Below, piece by piece: positions 8,570 to 16,989 of a stretch of DNA of 64,000 bases. Under the pieces are notes generated by a model that did not search any database, was not told the DNA's origin, and worked only from the letters and a program-made list of their open reading frames with translations. How positions within the stretch are numbered: position 1 is the first letter of the stretch; every line of letters begins with the position of its first letter. The DNA lies in contig NZ_BMQF01000022.1 in NCBI RefSeq assembly GCF_014647975.1, positions 40,079 to 104,078 of the forward strand, written 5' to 3'. This stretch comes from Streptomyces fumigatiscleroticus (GTDB lineage Bacteria > Actinomycetota > Actinomycetes > Streptomycetales > Streptomycetaceae). Position numbers and translations under genes: made by a program.

Positions 8570-8883
8570 CGGTGCGCACTCGGCCCGCCGTCAGCGGCTC
8601 CGCCGGTGCCCGGGCGCACCCGTCGGACATCCGTTCGCCCCGCTCCCTGCGCTCGGCGCCGGCGGTGCGCGCGTCGCCCGCCGTGCCGGTACGGAACCAG
8701 GCCCGCGAAGGCGGCCGGCGCCATCGACGTCCCGCCCTCGCCCGCGTGCACGAGGTGGCGCCGCCTCGTGAGAGTGTCGGTGATCGCATTCCCGTCCGCG
8801 GTGAGGTAGCTGGTGACGGCGGGCTCGCGGGCGGAGCCGGCGGCACGGTCGGACTTCCCGGTCGGCGCGGCGGTGAGTTCCAC
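8494..8883 (-). CDS. hypothetical protein divergent from tetR
   Basis: A 129-codon minus-strand frame beginning at GTG 8883, with strong third-position GC bias over its first 60 codons (ELTAAPTGKSDRAAG then SYLTADGNAITDTLTRR). Beyond that it becomes Arg/Gly-rich and overlaps the amidase 3' end, so the real gene may be shorter or already decayed. Its start lies ten bases from the operator at 8894-8906, making it the divergent partner of tetR. I recognise no family. It may be a degenerate fragment. Confidence 0.3.
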   Translation of the reverse strand: MELTAAPTGKSDRAAGSAREPAVTSYLTADGNAITDTLTRRRHLVHAGEGGTSMAPAAFAGLVPYRHGGRRAHRRRRAQGAGRTDVRRVRPGTGGAADGGPSAHRQAAGAACAVASTGDTGVRTGCDRS

Positions 8884-8893
8884 CCGCCTAGAC

Positions 8894-8906
8894 GCAACGC
8901 CTTTGC
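8894..8906 (+). promoter_or_regulatory. TetR operator, GCAA-N5-TTGC
   Basis: GCAA-CGCCT-TTGC lies 15-27 bases before the tetR start and also before the divergent frame at 8883. It repeats the core of the perfect operator at 6812-6830 (GCAA-CACGT-TTGC) with the same five-base spacer and shares the 12-base string tttgctttaagg. Autoregulation of tetR and control of the amidase operon by the same repressor is the simplest reading. Confidence 0.6.
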
Positions 8907-8920
8907 TTTAAGGTGGTGGC

Positions 8921-9550
8921 ATGAGCCGTAAGCCGATGGTGCGTCCCGGGGGGCGCAGCGCCCGGGTCCAGCAGTCGGTGCACACCGCCGTCCGTGAGCT
9001 GATGGCGGAAGTGGGCCGCGACGCGCTCACCGTGCCCCTGGTCGCCGCCCGCGCCGGTGTCACACCGTCCACCGTCTACCGCCGCTGGGGCGACCTCCAG
9101 GAGCTGCTGTCCGACGTCGCGGTGGAACGGCTGCGTCCCGAGACGGCGCCGGCCGACCTCGGCGCCCTCGCCGAGGACCTGACGGCCTGGGCCGAACAGT
9201 TCCTGGACGAGATGTCCTCTCCCCCCGGCCGCGCCTACATCCGCGACGCCCTGCTCGGCGACCCCGACGGCACCAACGCCGGCCAGTGCTCGGCGTACGC
9301 CGCCGAGCAGATCGGCGTCATCCTCGGCCGGGCCGCCGCCCGGGGCGAGGACGCGCCCGGCGTCGAGACGGTCATGGACCGTGTCGTCGCGCCGATGATG
9401 TACCGGATCCTCTTCCGCCCGGAACCACTGGACGCGGCGTACGCGCACGGCCTGGTCAGCGGCCTGCTGGGCGGGACGGCCGCCGAGGGCTCCCGCGCGC
9501 GTGAACCGCGGGCCCGCGTGGGCCACGTGACCCGCGTGAAGCAGCGTTGA
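8921..9550 (+). CDS. TetR family transcriptional regulator
   Basis: A 209-residue repressor-type protein. The N-terminal helix-turn-helix spans about residues 20-66 (LTVPLVAARAGVTPSTVYRR then WGDLQELL). The C-terminal ligand domain resembles the TetR_C group with a final MYRILFRPEPLDAAYAHGL-like helix. It starts at ATG just after the operator at 8894-8906; GGTGG six bases upstream can serve as ribosome site. Repeated operators in front of the amidase operon identify the probable target. The C-terminal tail (REPRARVGHVTRVKQR) is basic and probably disordered. Confidence 0.9.
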   Translation: MSRKPMVRPGGRSARVQQSVHTAVRELMAEVGRDALTVPLVAARAGVTPSTVYRRWGDLQELLSDVAVERLRPETAPADLGALAEDLTAWAEQFLDEMSSPPGRAYIRDALLGDPDGTNAGQCSAYAAEQIGVILGRAAARGEDAPGVETVMDRVVAPMMYRILFRPEPLDAAYAHGLVSGLLGGTAAEGSRAREPRARVGHVTRVKQR

Positions 9551-9885
9551 CCGCCGGACCGCGGTGACAGCTGCCGGCCCCGGCTCCCGTGGGGCTCGCC
9601 CCTGCCTCGTGCGGGGCGCGGACCGCCGTGCACTGGTGACTGCCGCGGCGGCACTCGTTTTCGTTCCCCCAGGACCGGGTCCGACGCGGACGGCCGGGCA
9701 TCCAGTGGGCCGCCTGACGAGTGTTCAGGCCCTCGATTCGATCCGGGAGGTCATGCCGGCGCCCGTCCCGCGCCGCCCCGCCTCGCTCGTCCGCTGGGCG
9801 CGTACGACCAGAGGCGGACTGCCGGCGACTGCCGGCGCACACCACGACCGTCGTTCAGCATGACGTGGCGTACGAATCGCCGCGT
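9551..9885. other. intergenic, no gene seen
   Basis: About 335 bases between tetR and the convergent VOC gene. No frame with a ribosome site and coding bias was found in either strand, and no strong hairpin that would mark a shared terminator. Confidence 0.5.
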
Positions 9886-10323
9886 TCAGCCGGCCGGTGG
9901 GGGCTCTTCGCCGAAGACCCAGGGCGCCAGGACGACCGGCCAGCCGTCCGGGTCCTCGAAGAGGACGGCGCCGTGTTTCGGCCAGTAGGGGTTTGCGGCG
10001 GGGACCGGGCTGTGCCCGTGCTCGGCGAGCCGTCGGGCGGCGACCGCGACGGCTTCGGGGCCGCGGAGACAGAGCACCAGCTGGTTCTCCGGGTGTGGCT
10101 CGGGGATGCCGGGTGGGTCACCATGCTGCAAGAGCTCCATGTGCACCGGGGTGCCCGGCAGCCCAAGGACAATGCCGTCGTATCCGTCATGGCCACGCCA
10201 TTGGGCGAGTACCGGCAGGCCGAGGACATCACGGTAGAAGACCAGAACATCGTCGTAATGCGCGGTAGGCCGGGCGAAGCGGACCGCGCCTACGTCGAGG
10301 TGACCGGGCCATGAATGGGACAT
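9886..10323 (-). CDS. VOC family protein (glyoxalase/bleomycin-resistance fold)
   Basis: A 145-residue single-domain VOC protein with the paired beta-alpha-beta-beta-beta units: HYDDVLVFYRDVLGLPVL at the start and GAVLFEDPDGWPVVLAPW at the end. HMELLQH and ENQLVLCL supply strand positions used for metal or ligand binding. ATG 10323 begins MSHSWPGHLD, just before the fold; a GTG at 10347 would add eight residues, and neither has a clear ribosome site. It stands alone, so a specific substrate cannot be proposed. Confidence 0.85.
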   Translation of the reverse strand: MSHSWPGHLDVGAVRFARPTAHYDDVLVFYRDVLGLPVLAQWRGHDGYDGIVLGLPGTPVHMELLQHGDPPGIPEPHPENQLVLCLRGPEAVAVAARRLAEHGHSPVPAANPYWPKHGAVLFEDPDGWPVVLAPWVFGEEPPPAG

Positions 10324-10868
10324 AGGGCGATGCTGGCACGCGCCCACCAGGGAGCGGATCGGGCTTTCGTCCTACGACTGGGAAGCCGGCGACGCCCTGC
10401 GGAGCCGTCGGCAGAGTGCCGGATCGGACGCCAGTGGAGGCGGCCACCTCGCGGCGTCGTCCCGGCCGCCGATGTCCGCGCCGGGGCCGAGCGGTACCTC
10501 GATGCAGGCTTGCACCTGTTCGGCGTCCACATCGGCATCCTCGGCCATCCGAGATCGGAGATCGCCGTGCCAACACGCTGTCCAAGTCTGTCGGTGCCTC
10601 ACCGAGCTCGGTACTCGTTACGGGCCGGCAGCGGCCGGAGCGGCACGAGCTGCTTCAGCGGCGCGGCGGTCACGAGCCCGGAGCAGTCGCGGACCGCGAA
10701 GCCGCGTTGCTTCCGCCCCGCGCGAACCGCATCCCATCGGCCTGCCCAGAGATCACCACGCGCAGAAGAGATCAGTGACTGCGCAGCTCAGCGAGGTCCG
10801 GGACGATCTGGCCGGCGCTCGGCGCGGAGCGTACGTTGGGGTCCGGACTCCCGTGTGCCGTTCCCCTG
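10324..10868. other. decayed intergenic region
   Basis: No intact gene. Plus-strand snatches such as GRQRPERHELLQRRGGH look like former coding sequence, but frames change every 100-150 bases and no family can be named. Confidence 0.4.
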
Positions 10869-11030
10869 TCAGCGCCCGAAGTGGGCCAGCTTGGCCCGCA
10901 TGTGCAGTACGGCCTCGGTGTGGAGCTGACTCACCCGGCTCTCGGTCACCCCCAGTACGCCGCCGATCTCGGCGAGCGTCAGCCCCTCGTGGTAGTACAG
11001 CGTGACGACGGTCTTCCCTCTCGATCGCGT
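10869..11030 (-). pseudogene. WhiG/FliA-type sigma factor remnant (region 4)
   Basis: Read on the minus strand, [19 protein letters not shown] continues into [20 protein letters not shown] and RAKLAHFGR before a stop at 10869. This is nearly the C-terminus of WhiG-class sigma factors ([20 protein letters not shown] in WhiG), including the helix-turn-helix that reads the -35 box. Just upstream, in another frame, RLIDAIERE resembles sigma region 2 (GLIDAIEKF), as if an internal deletion had joined region 2 to region 4 with a two-base loss. No complete sigma factor can be made. Confidence 0.6.
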
Positions 11031-11378
11031 CGATCAGGCGGCCGCACACTGCCACGTGCACCCGCGGGTGTGAACCATCACGAGCGAGGCCGCGAACCGC
11101 CCGAACACGAGGCCTACCTCCACCAGCCCGCCAGGAGGGCCGACGCTCCCGCCACCGCTGACACCGGGCCGAAGCCGTCGGGATCTCTCCGAGGTCCTCG
11201 AACGGCACTGCCTCCTGCACCGGGGGACACTGAGTGCGAAGGTCCACCACGGCATGAGGGATCCCGGCCGTCCCCGGGATCCTCCTGGGTTTTGGAGTGG
11301 CGACCGTTGTCGCTGGGCGCCTAGTCTCTCACCGGAACGATCTCTCAAGAGCCGTGCGACCGAGCCGGAGGCGGTGCC

Positions 11379-12221
11379 ATGCCCGAGATCGAGCTGAGCG
11401 CGGGGACGATCGAGTACGAGGACACGGGCGGTGACGGCCCCGTCGTGGTCCTGGCCCACGGTCTCGGCTTCGACGCGTCGGTCTGGAGCGAGGTCGTCTC
11501 CGGCCTCCGGCCCGACTTCCGGGTTCTGGTCCCCGTACTGCCGATCGGCAGCCACCGGCGTCCGATGCGGCCGGACGCCGACCTGTCCGCGCAGGGCATC
11601 GCGGCGCTTCTGGCCGAGTTCATGGACCGCCTGGACCTGCGCGATGTCACCCTCGTCCAGAATGACACCGGCACGGCTCAACTCCTCGTCGGCGTACGGG
11701 ACGAGCGCATCGCCCGGCTCGTCCTCACCTCCTGCGAGGCGCTGGACAACTACCCACCGGGCATCCAGGGCAGAACACTTCACCGAGCCAGCAGGATCCC
11801 CGGCGGCCTCTTCCTTCTCCTTCAGTCCTTCCGCTTCCCGGCCCTGGCACGCATGCAGACGTCACTCGGCGGTATGGCGAAGAAGCGGCTCCCGAAGGAA
11901 CTGATCGCCCGCTGGTACGGCCCGCTGCTGAGGAGCCGCGAGATACGGCGCGACTTCGCCAAGTTCTGCCGCAGCGCGGACCCGGACTGCTATCTGAAGG
12001 CCGCCGCGAACCTGCCTTCCTTCACTCGTCCCGCGCTGGTCGCCTGGGGCGCCGAGGACCGCATGATGCCGCCCGCCACGGGGCGCCGCCTGGCGGAACT
12101 GCTGCCGAACGCGCGCTATGTGGAGATACCCGACGCCCGCACCCTCGTCCCCTTCGACAACCCGGCCGGCCTCACCGCGGAGCTCCGCCGTTTCATCAAG
12201 GAGAACCCGCTGCCGGGGTAA
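11379..12221 (+). CDS. alpha/beta hydrolase
   Basis: A 280-residue alpha/beta hydrolase. The oxyanion motif is LAHGLGFDASVW; the nucleophile elbow reads VQNDTGTAQL, giving an Asp rather than Ser nucleophile, as in dehalogenase- or epoxide-hydrolase-like relatives. The late acid lies in WGAEDRMMPP. At the position of the catalytic His the protein has DARTLVPFDNP with no His, which may be a trait of this subgroup or loss of activity. GGAGG lies seven bases before the ATG. It is monocistronic, with no signal peptide. Confidence 0.88.
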   Translation: MPEIELSAGTIEYEDTGGDGPVVVLAHGLGFDASVWSEVVSGLRPDFRVLVPVLPIGSHRRPMRPDADLSAQGIAALLAEFMDRLDLRDVTLVQNDTGTAQLLVGVRDERIARLVLTSCEALDNYPPGIQGRTLHRASRIPGGLFLLLQSFRFPALARMQTSLGGMAKKRLPKELIARWYGPLLRSREIRRDFAKFCRSADPDCYLKAAANLPSFTRPALVAWGAEDRMMPPATGRRLAELLPNARYVEIPDARTLVPFDNPAGLTAELRRFIKENPLPG

Positions 12222-12306
12222 CACCCGCTGCCAAGGTGCTGACATCCCTCAAGTGGCCCGAGGGCCGGCCGGTGAGGGTGGTGGGCGGAGAGGGAGCCGG
12301 GCTGCC

Positions 12307-12480
12307 GTGCCGGGAACGGCACCGTTCGCCGCCGAGTTCCGCGGCCACCTCGACCGGCTCGCCGAGGACCTCGCTCTCGACGCCCCGCTGCGCACCGGCG
12401 ACCTGCGTACGGCCTTCGACCGCATCGCGAGCAACGGCCGCCTCACCCAGCTCCCCGCTCGCCCGGACATGAGAAGCGGA
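12307..12480 (+). pseudogene. short coding remnant of unknown family
   Basis: From a GTG at 12307 about 55 codons show strong third-position GC bias (PGTAPFAAEFRGHLDRLAED then RTGDLRTAFDRIASNGRLTQ). The bias then collapses at MRSGR and the frame enters the convergent AraC gene. It looks like a truncated end of a gene; no family is recognised. Confidence 0.3.
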
Positions 12481-12502
12481 CGACCGGAGGCCGAAGGACC
12501 GG

Positions 12503-13567
12503 CTAAGCCGGTCCGCTCGCGCGCAGGACGGCAGGGCCGTGACCGTACCAGCGGTGGACGGCCCGACGCAGGGAACGGGAGTCGGCGAAGCCCACCCGCG
12601 CGGCGACGGACTCCACGCTGAGCGAGGTGTCCCGCAGCAGGTGCTCCACCCGCCGCTGCCGGAGCTGCTCCAGTTCCTCCCGCCAGGTGGTGCCTTCTTC
12701 GCGCAGGCGACGCTGGAGCGTGCGGGGACTCATGGCCAGCCGCCCGGCCACCTGTTCCAGGCTCGGTGGCCCGTCCGCGGCACCGTTCTCGAGTGCGGCG
12801 TGGAACCGGTCGAGCCAGCCCAGCACCGGCCGCGCAGCCGCCGTGGACAGCCGCGCGTGTGCGTCCAGGATGGCGGCCAGCGCGGGATCGGCGTGCGGCA
12901 GGGGAGCGTCGATGTCGGCGTGGGTGAAGGTGATCGACGGGTGGCCGGCCTCGAACTCGACGTTCGCGGTGTGGTAGAGCTCTGCCGGCGGCCGGGCACC
13001 GGCGGGCGGACGGTGCGGCAGGCGCACCCGCACCGGTACCAGCCGGCGCCCCGCTCCCGAGCTCGCCACCCGCAGGAGCATGTGCGGCACCAGTTCCGCG
13101 ATCAGCGCGTATTGCGGGTGGTCCAGGTAAGGGCCCTGGTAGGTGACGGTCGTCCCGTCCTCGTCGTGGGTGAGCACCAGGCGGTCGACGGGGTCGGCGA
13201 GGGCCGTGAAGTTGCGGCGGGCGGCGCGCAGCGCGTCGCCCAGGGTGCTGGAGACGGAGAACAGGTAGTCGCACACGCCCAGTGCGCCGGGCTGCCACAG
13301 CTGCATGACGCGATGGGTGCCGCCGGCCTCCCACGCCAGACCGGAGATCAGTTCCCAGACCCGCAGGATGGTGGCGGTGGGGATGCGGACGCCGTCGTCG
13401 TCCAGGACGGCGAGGCCGGGCAGGCGGGCCAGAGGTGCCCGGTCCAGACCCGCGGCGATGCCCGCCCGCACCAGTAGGCGGGTCAGATGCGGTGGGATCG
13501 TGCCCTTGGCGGCGTCGGCCACGGCGCCGTCGCCCATCGTGTGGTCCACCATGATCGCATCAATCAC
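12503..13567 (-). CDS. AraC family transcriptional regulator
   Basis: A 354-residue regulator with an N-terminal arabinose-binding-like sensor half (about residues 20-215) and a C-terminal double helix-turn-helix: SLEQVAGRLAMSPRTLQRRL then LSVESVAARVGFADSRSLRR. The GTG at 13567 gives the full length; ATGs at 13552 and 13537 are alternatives. It is divergent from the deacetylase gene, and the region between holds two palindromes with the core CTCCTG-CAGGAG, so it is the likely local regulator. The final family motif FR..FG is changed to VHRWYGHGP, still within the range for this group. Confidence 0.9.
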   Translation of the reverse strand: MIDAIMVDHTMGDGAVADAAKGTIPPHLTRLLVRAGIAAGLDRAPLARLPGLAVLDDDGVRIPTATILRVWELISGLAWEAGGTHRVMQLWQPGALGVCDYLFSVSSTLGDALRAARRNFTALADPVDRLVLTHDEDGTTVTYQGPYLDHPQYALIAELVPHMLLRVASSGAGRRLVPVRVRLPHRPPAGARPPAELYHTANVEFEAGHPSITFTHADIDAPLPHADPALAAILDAHARLSTAAARPVLGWLDRFHAALENGAADGPPSLEQVAGRLAMSPRTLQRRLREEGTTWREELEQLRQRRVEHLLRDTSLSVESVAARVGFADSRSLRRAVHRWYGHGPAVLRASGPA

Positions 13568-13581
13568 CTTGATCGGTCCGT

Positions 13582-13594
13582 CTCCTGCCAGGAG
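13582..13594 (-). promoter_or_regulatory. palindrome CTCCTG-C-CAGGAG
   Basis: A 13-base perfect palindrome just upstream of the AraC gene start. Its half-sites match the larger palindrome at 13775-13794 in front of the deacetylase, suggesting one regulator acts on both divergent promoters. The right half, AGGAGG, could also serve as a ribosome site for an ATG at 13606. Confidence 0.45.
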
Positions 13595-13688
13595 GCCTGA
13601 CGCTCATGGCATGGATACCGGCACCGAGGGGTCCGGTGCAATCGAGATGGGTGTGGCTCCTGGCTCATACAAGCGAGATGGCGCTTCC

Positions 13689-13751
13689 GGTCCTCCTGGT
13701 GACGCCTTCGGTCCTCCTGGTGACGCCTTCGGTCCTCGTGGCGACTGGCCG
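13689..13751 (+). repeat. 21-bp tandem repeat, two exact and one degenerate copy
   Basis: The unit ggtcctcctggtgacgcctt plus c occurs at 13689-13709 and 13710-13730; 13731-13751 is a diverged third copy. In one plus frame it encodes GPPGDAF GPPGDAF GPRGDW, collagen-like triplets in a possible 51-codon frame (13611-13766). In the deacetylase frame it reads VLLVTPS twice. It lies in the leader between two candidate operators; I see it as a non-coding or regulatory expansion. Confidence 0.6.
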
Positions 13752-13774
13752 GGATTCCTACCGTGAGGGACACA

Positions 13775-13794
13775 AGGCTCCTGAACAGGAGCCT
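13775..13794 (+). promoter_or_regulatory. operator-like palindrome upstream of the deacetylase
   Basis: AGGCTCCTG-AA-CAGGAGCCT is a perfect inverted repeat with nine-base arms, ending 27 bases before the deacetylase ATG. It contains the same CTCCTG/CAGGAG halves as the palindrome at 13582-13594 near the AraC gene. Its location suits an operator near the transcription start. Confidence 0.55.
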
Positions 13795-13821
13795 CGCGCC
13801 ACACCATGGAGAGGGATAGCG

Positions 13822-14682
13822 ATGGAGAACACGCTGTTCGACTACACGCCGATCGTCGGACGGGAACCGGTGCGCTGGCCGGAGGGCGCCCGTGTCGCTT
13901 TCTATGTGGGCCTGAACGTGGAGCACTTCACCATCGACCGGCCTTCCACCAGCATCAACGAGGCGACCGCGACGCTCGTGCCGGATCCGCTGAACTACGG
14001 CTGGCGCGACTACGGGCCGCGGGTGGCGATCTGGCGGGTGGCGGACGTCCTGGACCGGCACGGGATCCGGGCGAGCGTGCTGCTCAACGCCGACGTCTGC
14101 GGCCGGTACCCGCAGATCATCGAGGCGGGCAACGCCCGTGGCTGGGCCTGGCTCGCCCACGGCAAGAACAACTCCACCCTCCAGGCAGACGTCGACGACG
14201 AACGCGCCTATCTGCGCGAGGTGGTCGAGACCATCGAGAAGGCCACCGGGCAGCGGCCGCGCGGCTGGCTGGGGCCCGCGCTCACCGAGACGTTCCAGAC
14301 GCCGTCGCTCCTCGCCGAGCTGGGCCTGAGCTACGTACTGGACTGGACCAACGACGACCAGCCGTACCGGCTGAACGTGCCGGGGATGCTGAGTGTGCCG
14401 TACTCCCTGGAACTGAACGACCTGGGCATCTTCACCATGCACGGCCGAAGCGGCAGCGACTTCGTGCAGATGGTCACCGACCAGTTCGACCAGCTGTACG
14501 CCGAGTCCGCCGACAGCGGCCGGGTCATGGCGCTGGCCCTGCACCCGTTCGTCATCGGCCAGGCGTTCCGGGCGAAGTACCTCGACGAGGCACTTGCCTA
14601 CATCGCCGGCCACCCCGGCGTATGGCTGACGACGAGCGACGAGATCGCCGAACACTACGCACGCACCACCACGGCAGTCTGA
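13822..14682 (+). CDS. polysaccharide deacetylase family protein (PuuE-like)
   Basis: A 286-residue protein of the NodB-like deacetylase superfamily, allantoinase/PuuE-like branch. It opens with YTPIVGREPVRWPEGARVAF and GLNVEHF, typical of that branch. It has DYGPRVAIWRVADVLDRHG, ASVLLNADV, GWAWLAHGKNNS, GWLGPALTET, and the late His in LALHPFVIGQ. ATG 13822 has GAGAGGG upstream and starts where family members start. The same frame is open back to ATG 13606 (AGGAGG ten bases before), but that extension encodes the tandem repeat and is not family-like. No signal peptide, so it should act on a soluble amide or imide in the cytoplasm. Likely controlled by the divergent AraC protein. Confidence 0.88.
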   Translation: MENTLFDYTPIVGREPVRWPEGARVAFYVGLNVEHFTIDRPSTSINEATATLVPDPLNYGWRDYGPRVAIWRVADVLDRHGIRASVLLNADVCGRYPQIIEAGNARGWAWLAHGKNNSTLQADVDDERAYLREVVETIEKATGQRPRGWLGPALTETFQTPSLLAELGLSYVLDWTNDDQPYRLNVPGMLSVPYSLELNDLGIFTMHGRSGSDFVQMVTDQFDQLYAESADSGRVMALALHPFVIGQAFRAKYLDEALAYIAGHPGVWLTTSDEIAEHYARTTTAV

Positions 14683-15049
14683 CGGCCCGTCGCGGTCCTG
14701 CCGATGTCCGGGCGACTCCGCCGGAGATGGCGCGAGTCGAGGCAGCACTCGTCAACGGCGGGCGGCTGGTCTTCCCGCAGTTGATGGAGCAGGTCACACG
14801 ATCCCGAGGGCGGTGCGACGGTCCGGGCACGTGCCGGGAGGTCCGCCGCCGCGACGGACGAGTCCGCGTCGCAGGTCGCCTGACTCGTCCGGTCCGACGC
14901 GCGGTCAGGGAAGTGCCTGCCGACGCATCGGGCGACGCAAAATTGTCCGTGAGATTGCTGTGCATATTGTTAACAATCTTGTAGCGTGCGTGACGCCTCG
15001 ACCCCCGGGGCCCTGAGCGAAGCACTCGTTGCTTGATGAGGGGAGACCC
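14683..15049 (+). promoter_or_regulatory. leader of the esterase gene with palindrome ATTGTTAACAAT
   Basis: This 367-base gap has no gene I can support. At 14966-14977 lies the 12-base palindrome ATTGTTAACAAT in an unusually AT-rich patch (14940-14985), about 70 bases before the esterase start. The pattern TTGTTAACAA suits GntR-type (FadR-like) or LacI-type regulators. GGGGAGA at 15040-15046 is the ribosome site. Confidence 0.5.
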
Positions 15050-16859
15050 ATGCAGCGGCTCTCTGCGTCCACCGGACGCGACGCACTCACCCACCCGACC
15101 GGTACGCGGGCAGGACGTCCCGTGACCCGCAAACGCCTCCTGAGGGGCATGGCGATAGCGGGCTCTCTCGCGCTCACAGCCGTGGCGGTGCCGGTGTCCG
15201 TCGCAGCCGCCGCCTCGGGCGCGGCCACCTCCCAGGACCACCGCCAAGCCGCGGACCCCCAGGACTCCGCGCTGGCCTTCGACTCCTCCGCCTACACCAC
15301 GATCACCGTCACGGTCGACGGCCGGCCGATGAACATGCGCTGGTACAAGGAGATCTGCTACGTCGCGAACCCGGTCGCCGCGGCGGCACAGCAGCCGGGC
15401 GGCCCCGGCGGCGGCAGCACCAATTCCCAACACCGCCTGCGGCTACCAGAGCATGAACGTCTTCGTCCCCGAGAGCGCCTTCGACGACCAGCGGGCACCG
15501 ATCTACTTCGCGGTGAACAACAGTGGCTGGAAGGCCAGTTACCTCAGAGCGAGCGTCACCGACGGCACCGCCTACGACAGCTCGACGAGCAACGTCGGCG
15601 CCGCCCTGAAGGCGGGCTACGTCTTCGCCGACATCGCCAACCGCAGCCGCGGCCTGGTCGGCGCCGACGGTACGGCCCCCGGAAAGGCGCCCGCTGCCGT
15701 GGTCGACGCCAAGGCCGCCGTCCGCTACCTGCGCCTCAACGACGCCACCATGCCCGGCAGCGCGGAGCGCATCGTCATCAACGGCACCAGCGGCGGCGGC
15801 GCCCTGGTGTCGATCCTGGGTGCCTCCGGCAACAGCGGCGAGTACGACCCCTACCTCGCCGCGATCGGTGCCGCAGGTATCGACGCCAAGGGACGCAGCA
15901 CCCTGCGCGACGACGTCTTCGCCGTCAACGCCTACTGCCCGATCACCGACCTCGGCAACGCCGACGCGGCCTACGAATGGCTGTACACCGCCCTCGCCAC
16001 CCGCGACACCACCGGCTCCAACCCCTCGCCCGAGGACGCCGCCGCGATCGCGGCCCAGTTCCCCGCGTACGAGAGGAGCCTCGGGCTGCGCAACCCCGAC
16101 GGCTCCCGGCTCACGGCCGCGAACATGCTCGACACCATCAAGAAGGAGGTCGTCCGCTCCGCGGAGACCTACCTGAAGGCGGACCCCGCCCACACCATCC
16201 CGCCGCTGGGCGGCACCTTCGATATCACGTCCGGCGGCCTGGGAGGCACGCCCACCACCAAGTCGTACGTCAACGACTGGATCGACGTCGACAACGCCAC
16301 CGACACGGTGCGATCGGTCGACATGACGAAGTACCTCGCCTTCGTCGCCACCCAGGCCACGCTCAAGACGACCCCGGCCTTCGACGCCGTGGGCGTCAAC
16401 GGAAACACCACCAGCGGCACCGAGACCGACCTCTTCGGCCCGCCGACCCAGAAGTACATGAACTACACCGAGTACAGCTGGAACCACAACGACGTCGCCG
16501 GCGACGGCAGCGGCCTCGACGACACCGGGCTGACCTGGGACCAGTACACCGCCGAGCAGAGCACCACCGTCGACGACCAGGTCCACCTGATCAACCCGAT
16601 GGACTTCGTCGGCACCAGCGCCGACACCGCCCCGAACTGGTACGTCCGCCACGGCACCCGCGACCGCGACACCGCGTTCACCGTCTCGCTCAACCTCGAC
16701 CGGGCACTCGCCGCGGACAAGCAGGTCAAGGACCTGAACTACCAGCTCGCCTGGATCCAGCCGCACGCCGGCAACTACGACGTGCCCGAGGCCATGGCCT
16801 GGATCGCCAAGGTCGTCCGCAAGGCCGGCGACCCACTCGCATCCGGCCGCCGCGGCTAG
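15050..16859 (+). pseudogene. secreted tannase/feruloyl-esterase-like protein, frameshifted
   Basis: Two overlapping frames make one protein of about 600 residues. The first gives a start at ATG 15050, a basic twin-Arg-like leader (TRKRLLRGMAIAGSLALTAV) and a domain start ending VDGRPMNMRWYKEICYVANP. Around 15400-15425, in a GGC-rich run, reading must slip by one base to continue as ACGYQSMNVFVPESAF. The second part holds the nucleophile motif INGTSGGGALVS and ends at 16859. This matches tannase-like secreted alpha/beta hydrolases that cleave aromatic esters. Only one extra base separates the two halves, so it is a very recent mutation or a base-calling error in a GC repeat. The leader has a palindrome at 14966-14977. 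Confidence 0.75.
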
Positions 16860-16888
16860 TACTCCAGCGGGACTTCGCTGTCTGACCT

Positions 16889-16985
16889 GCGGGTTTCACC
16901 GGGCGGCTGGAGTATGGCGGGGTACGGAACGGTCTGGGGCGGTGTCACGGAGACCGCCCCCGGTCAGCCGCCCGGTGAAACCCGC
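16889..16985. repeat. 97-base element with 21-base perfect inverted ends
   Basis: GCGGGTTTCACCGGGCGGCT plus G at 16889-16909 is repeated in inverse at 16965-16985. Inside is a second hairpin, GGGGCGGT with ACCGCCCC (about 16936-16958). It follows the esterase stop by 30 bases and abuts a truncated acetyltransferase gene. It could be a double-stem terminator or a small non-autonomous mobile element; no target duplication is evident. Confidence 0.6.
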
Positions 16986-16989
16986 GGGT

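Noticed and set aside
13611..13766. Small collagen-like GPPGDAF protein gene
   Set aside because: The ribosome site is 15 bases away and suits a different ATG; the frame exists only because of the 21-bp repeat.
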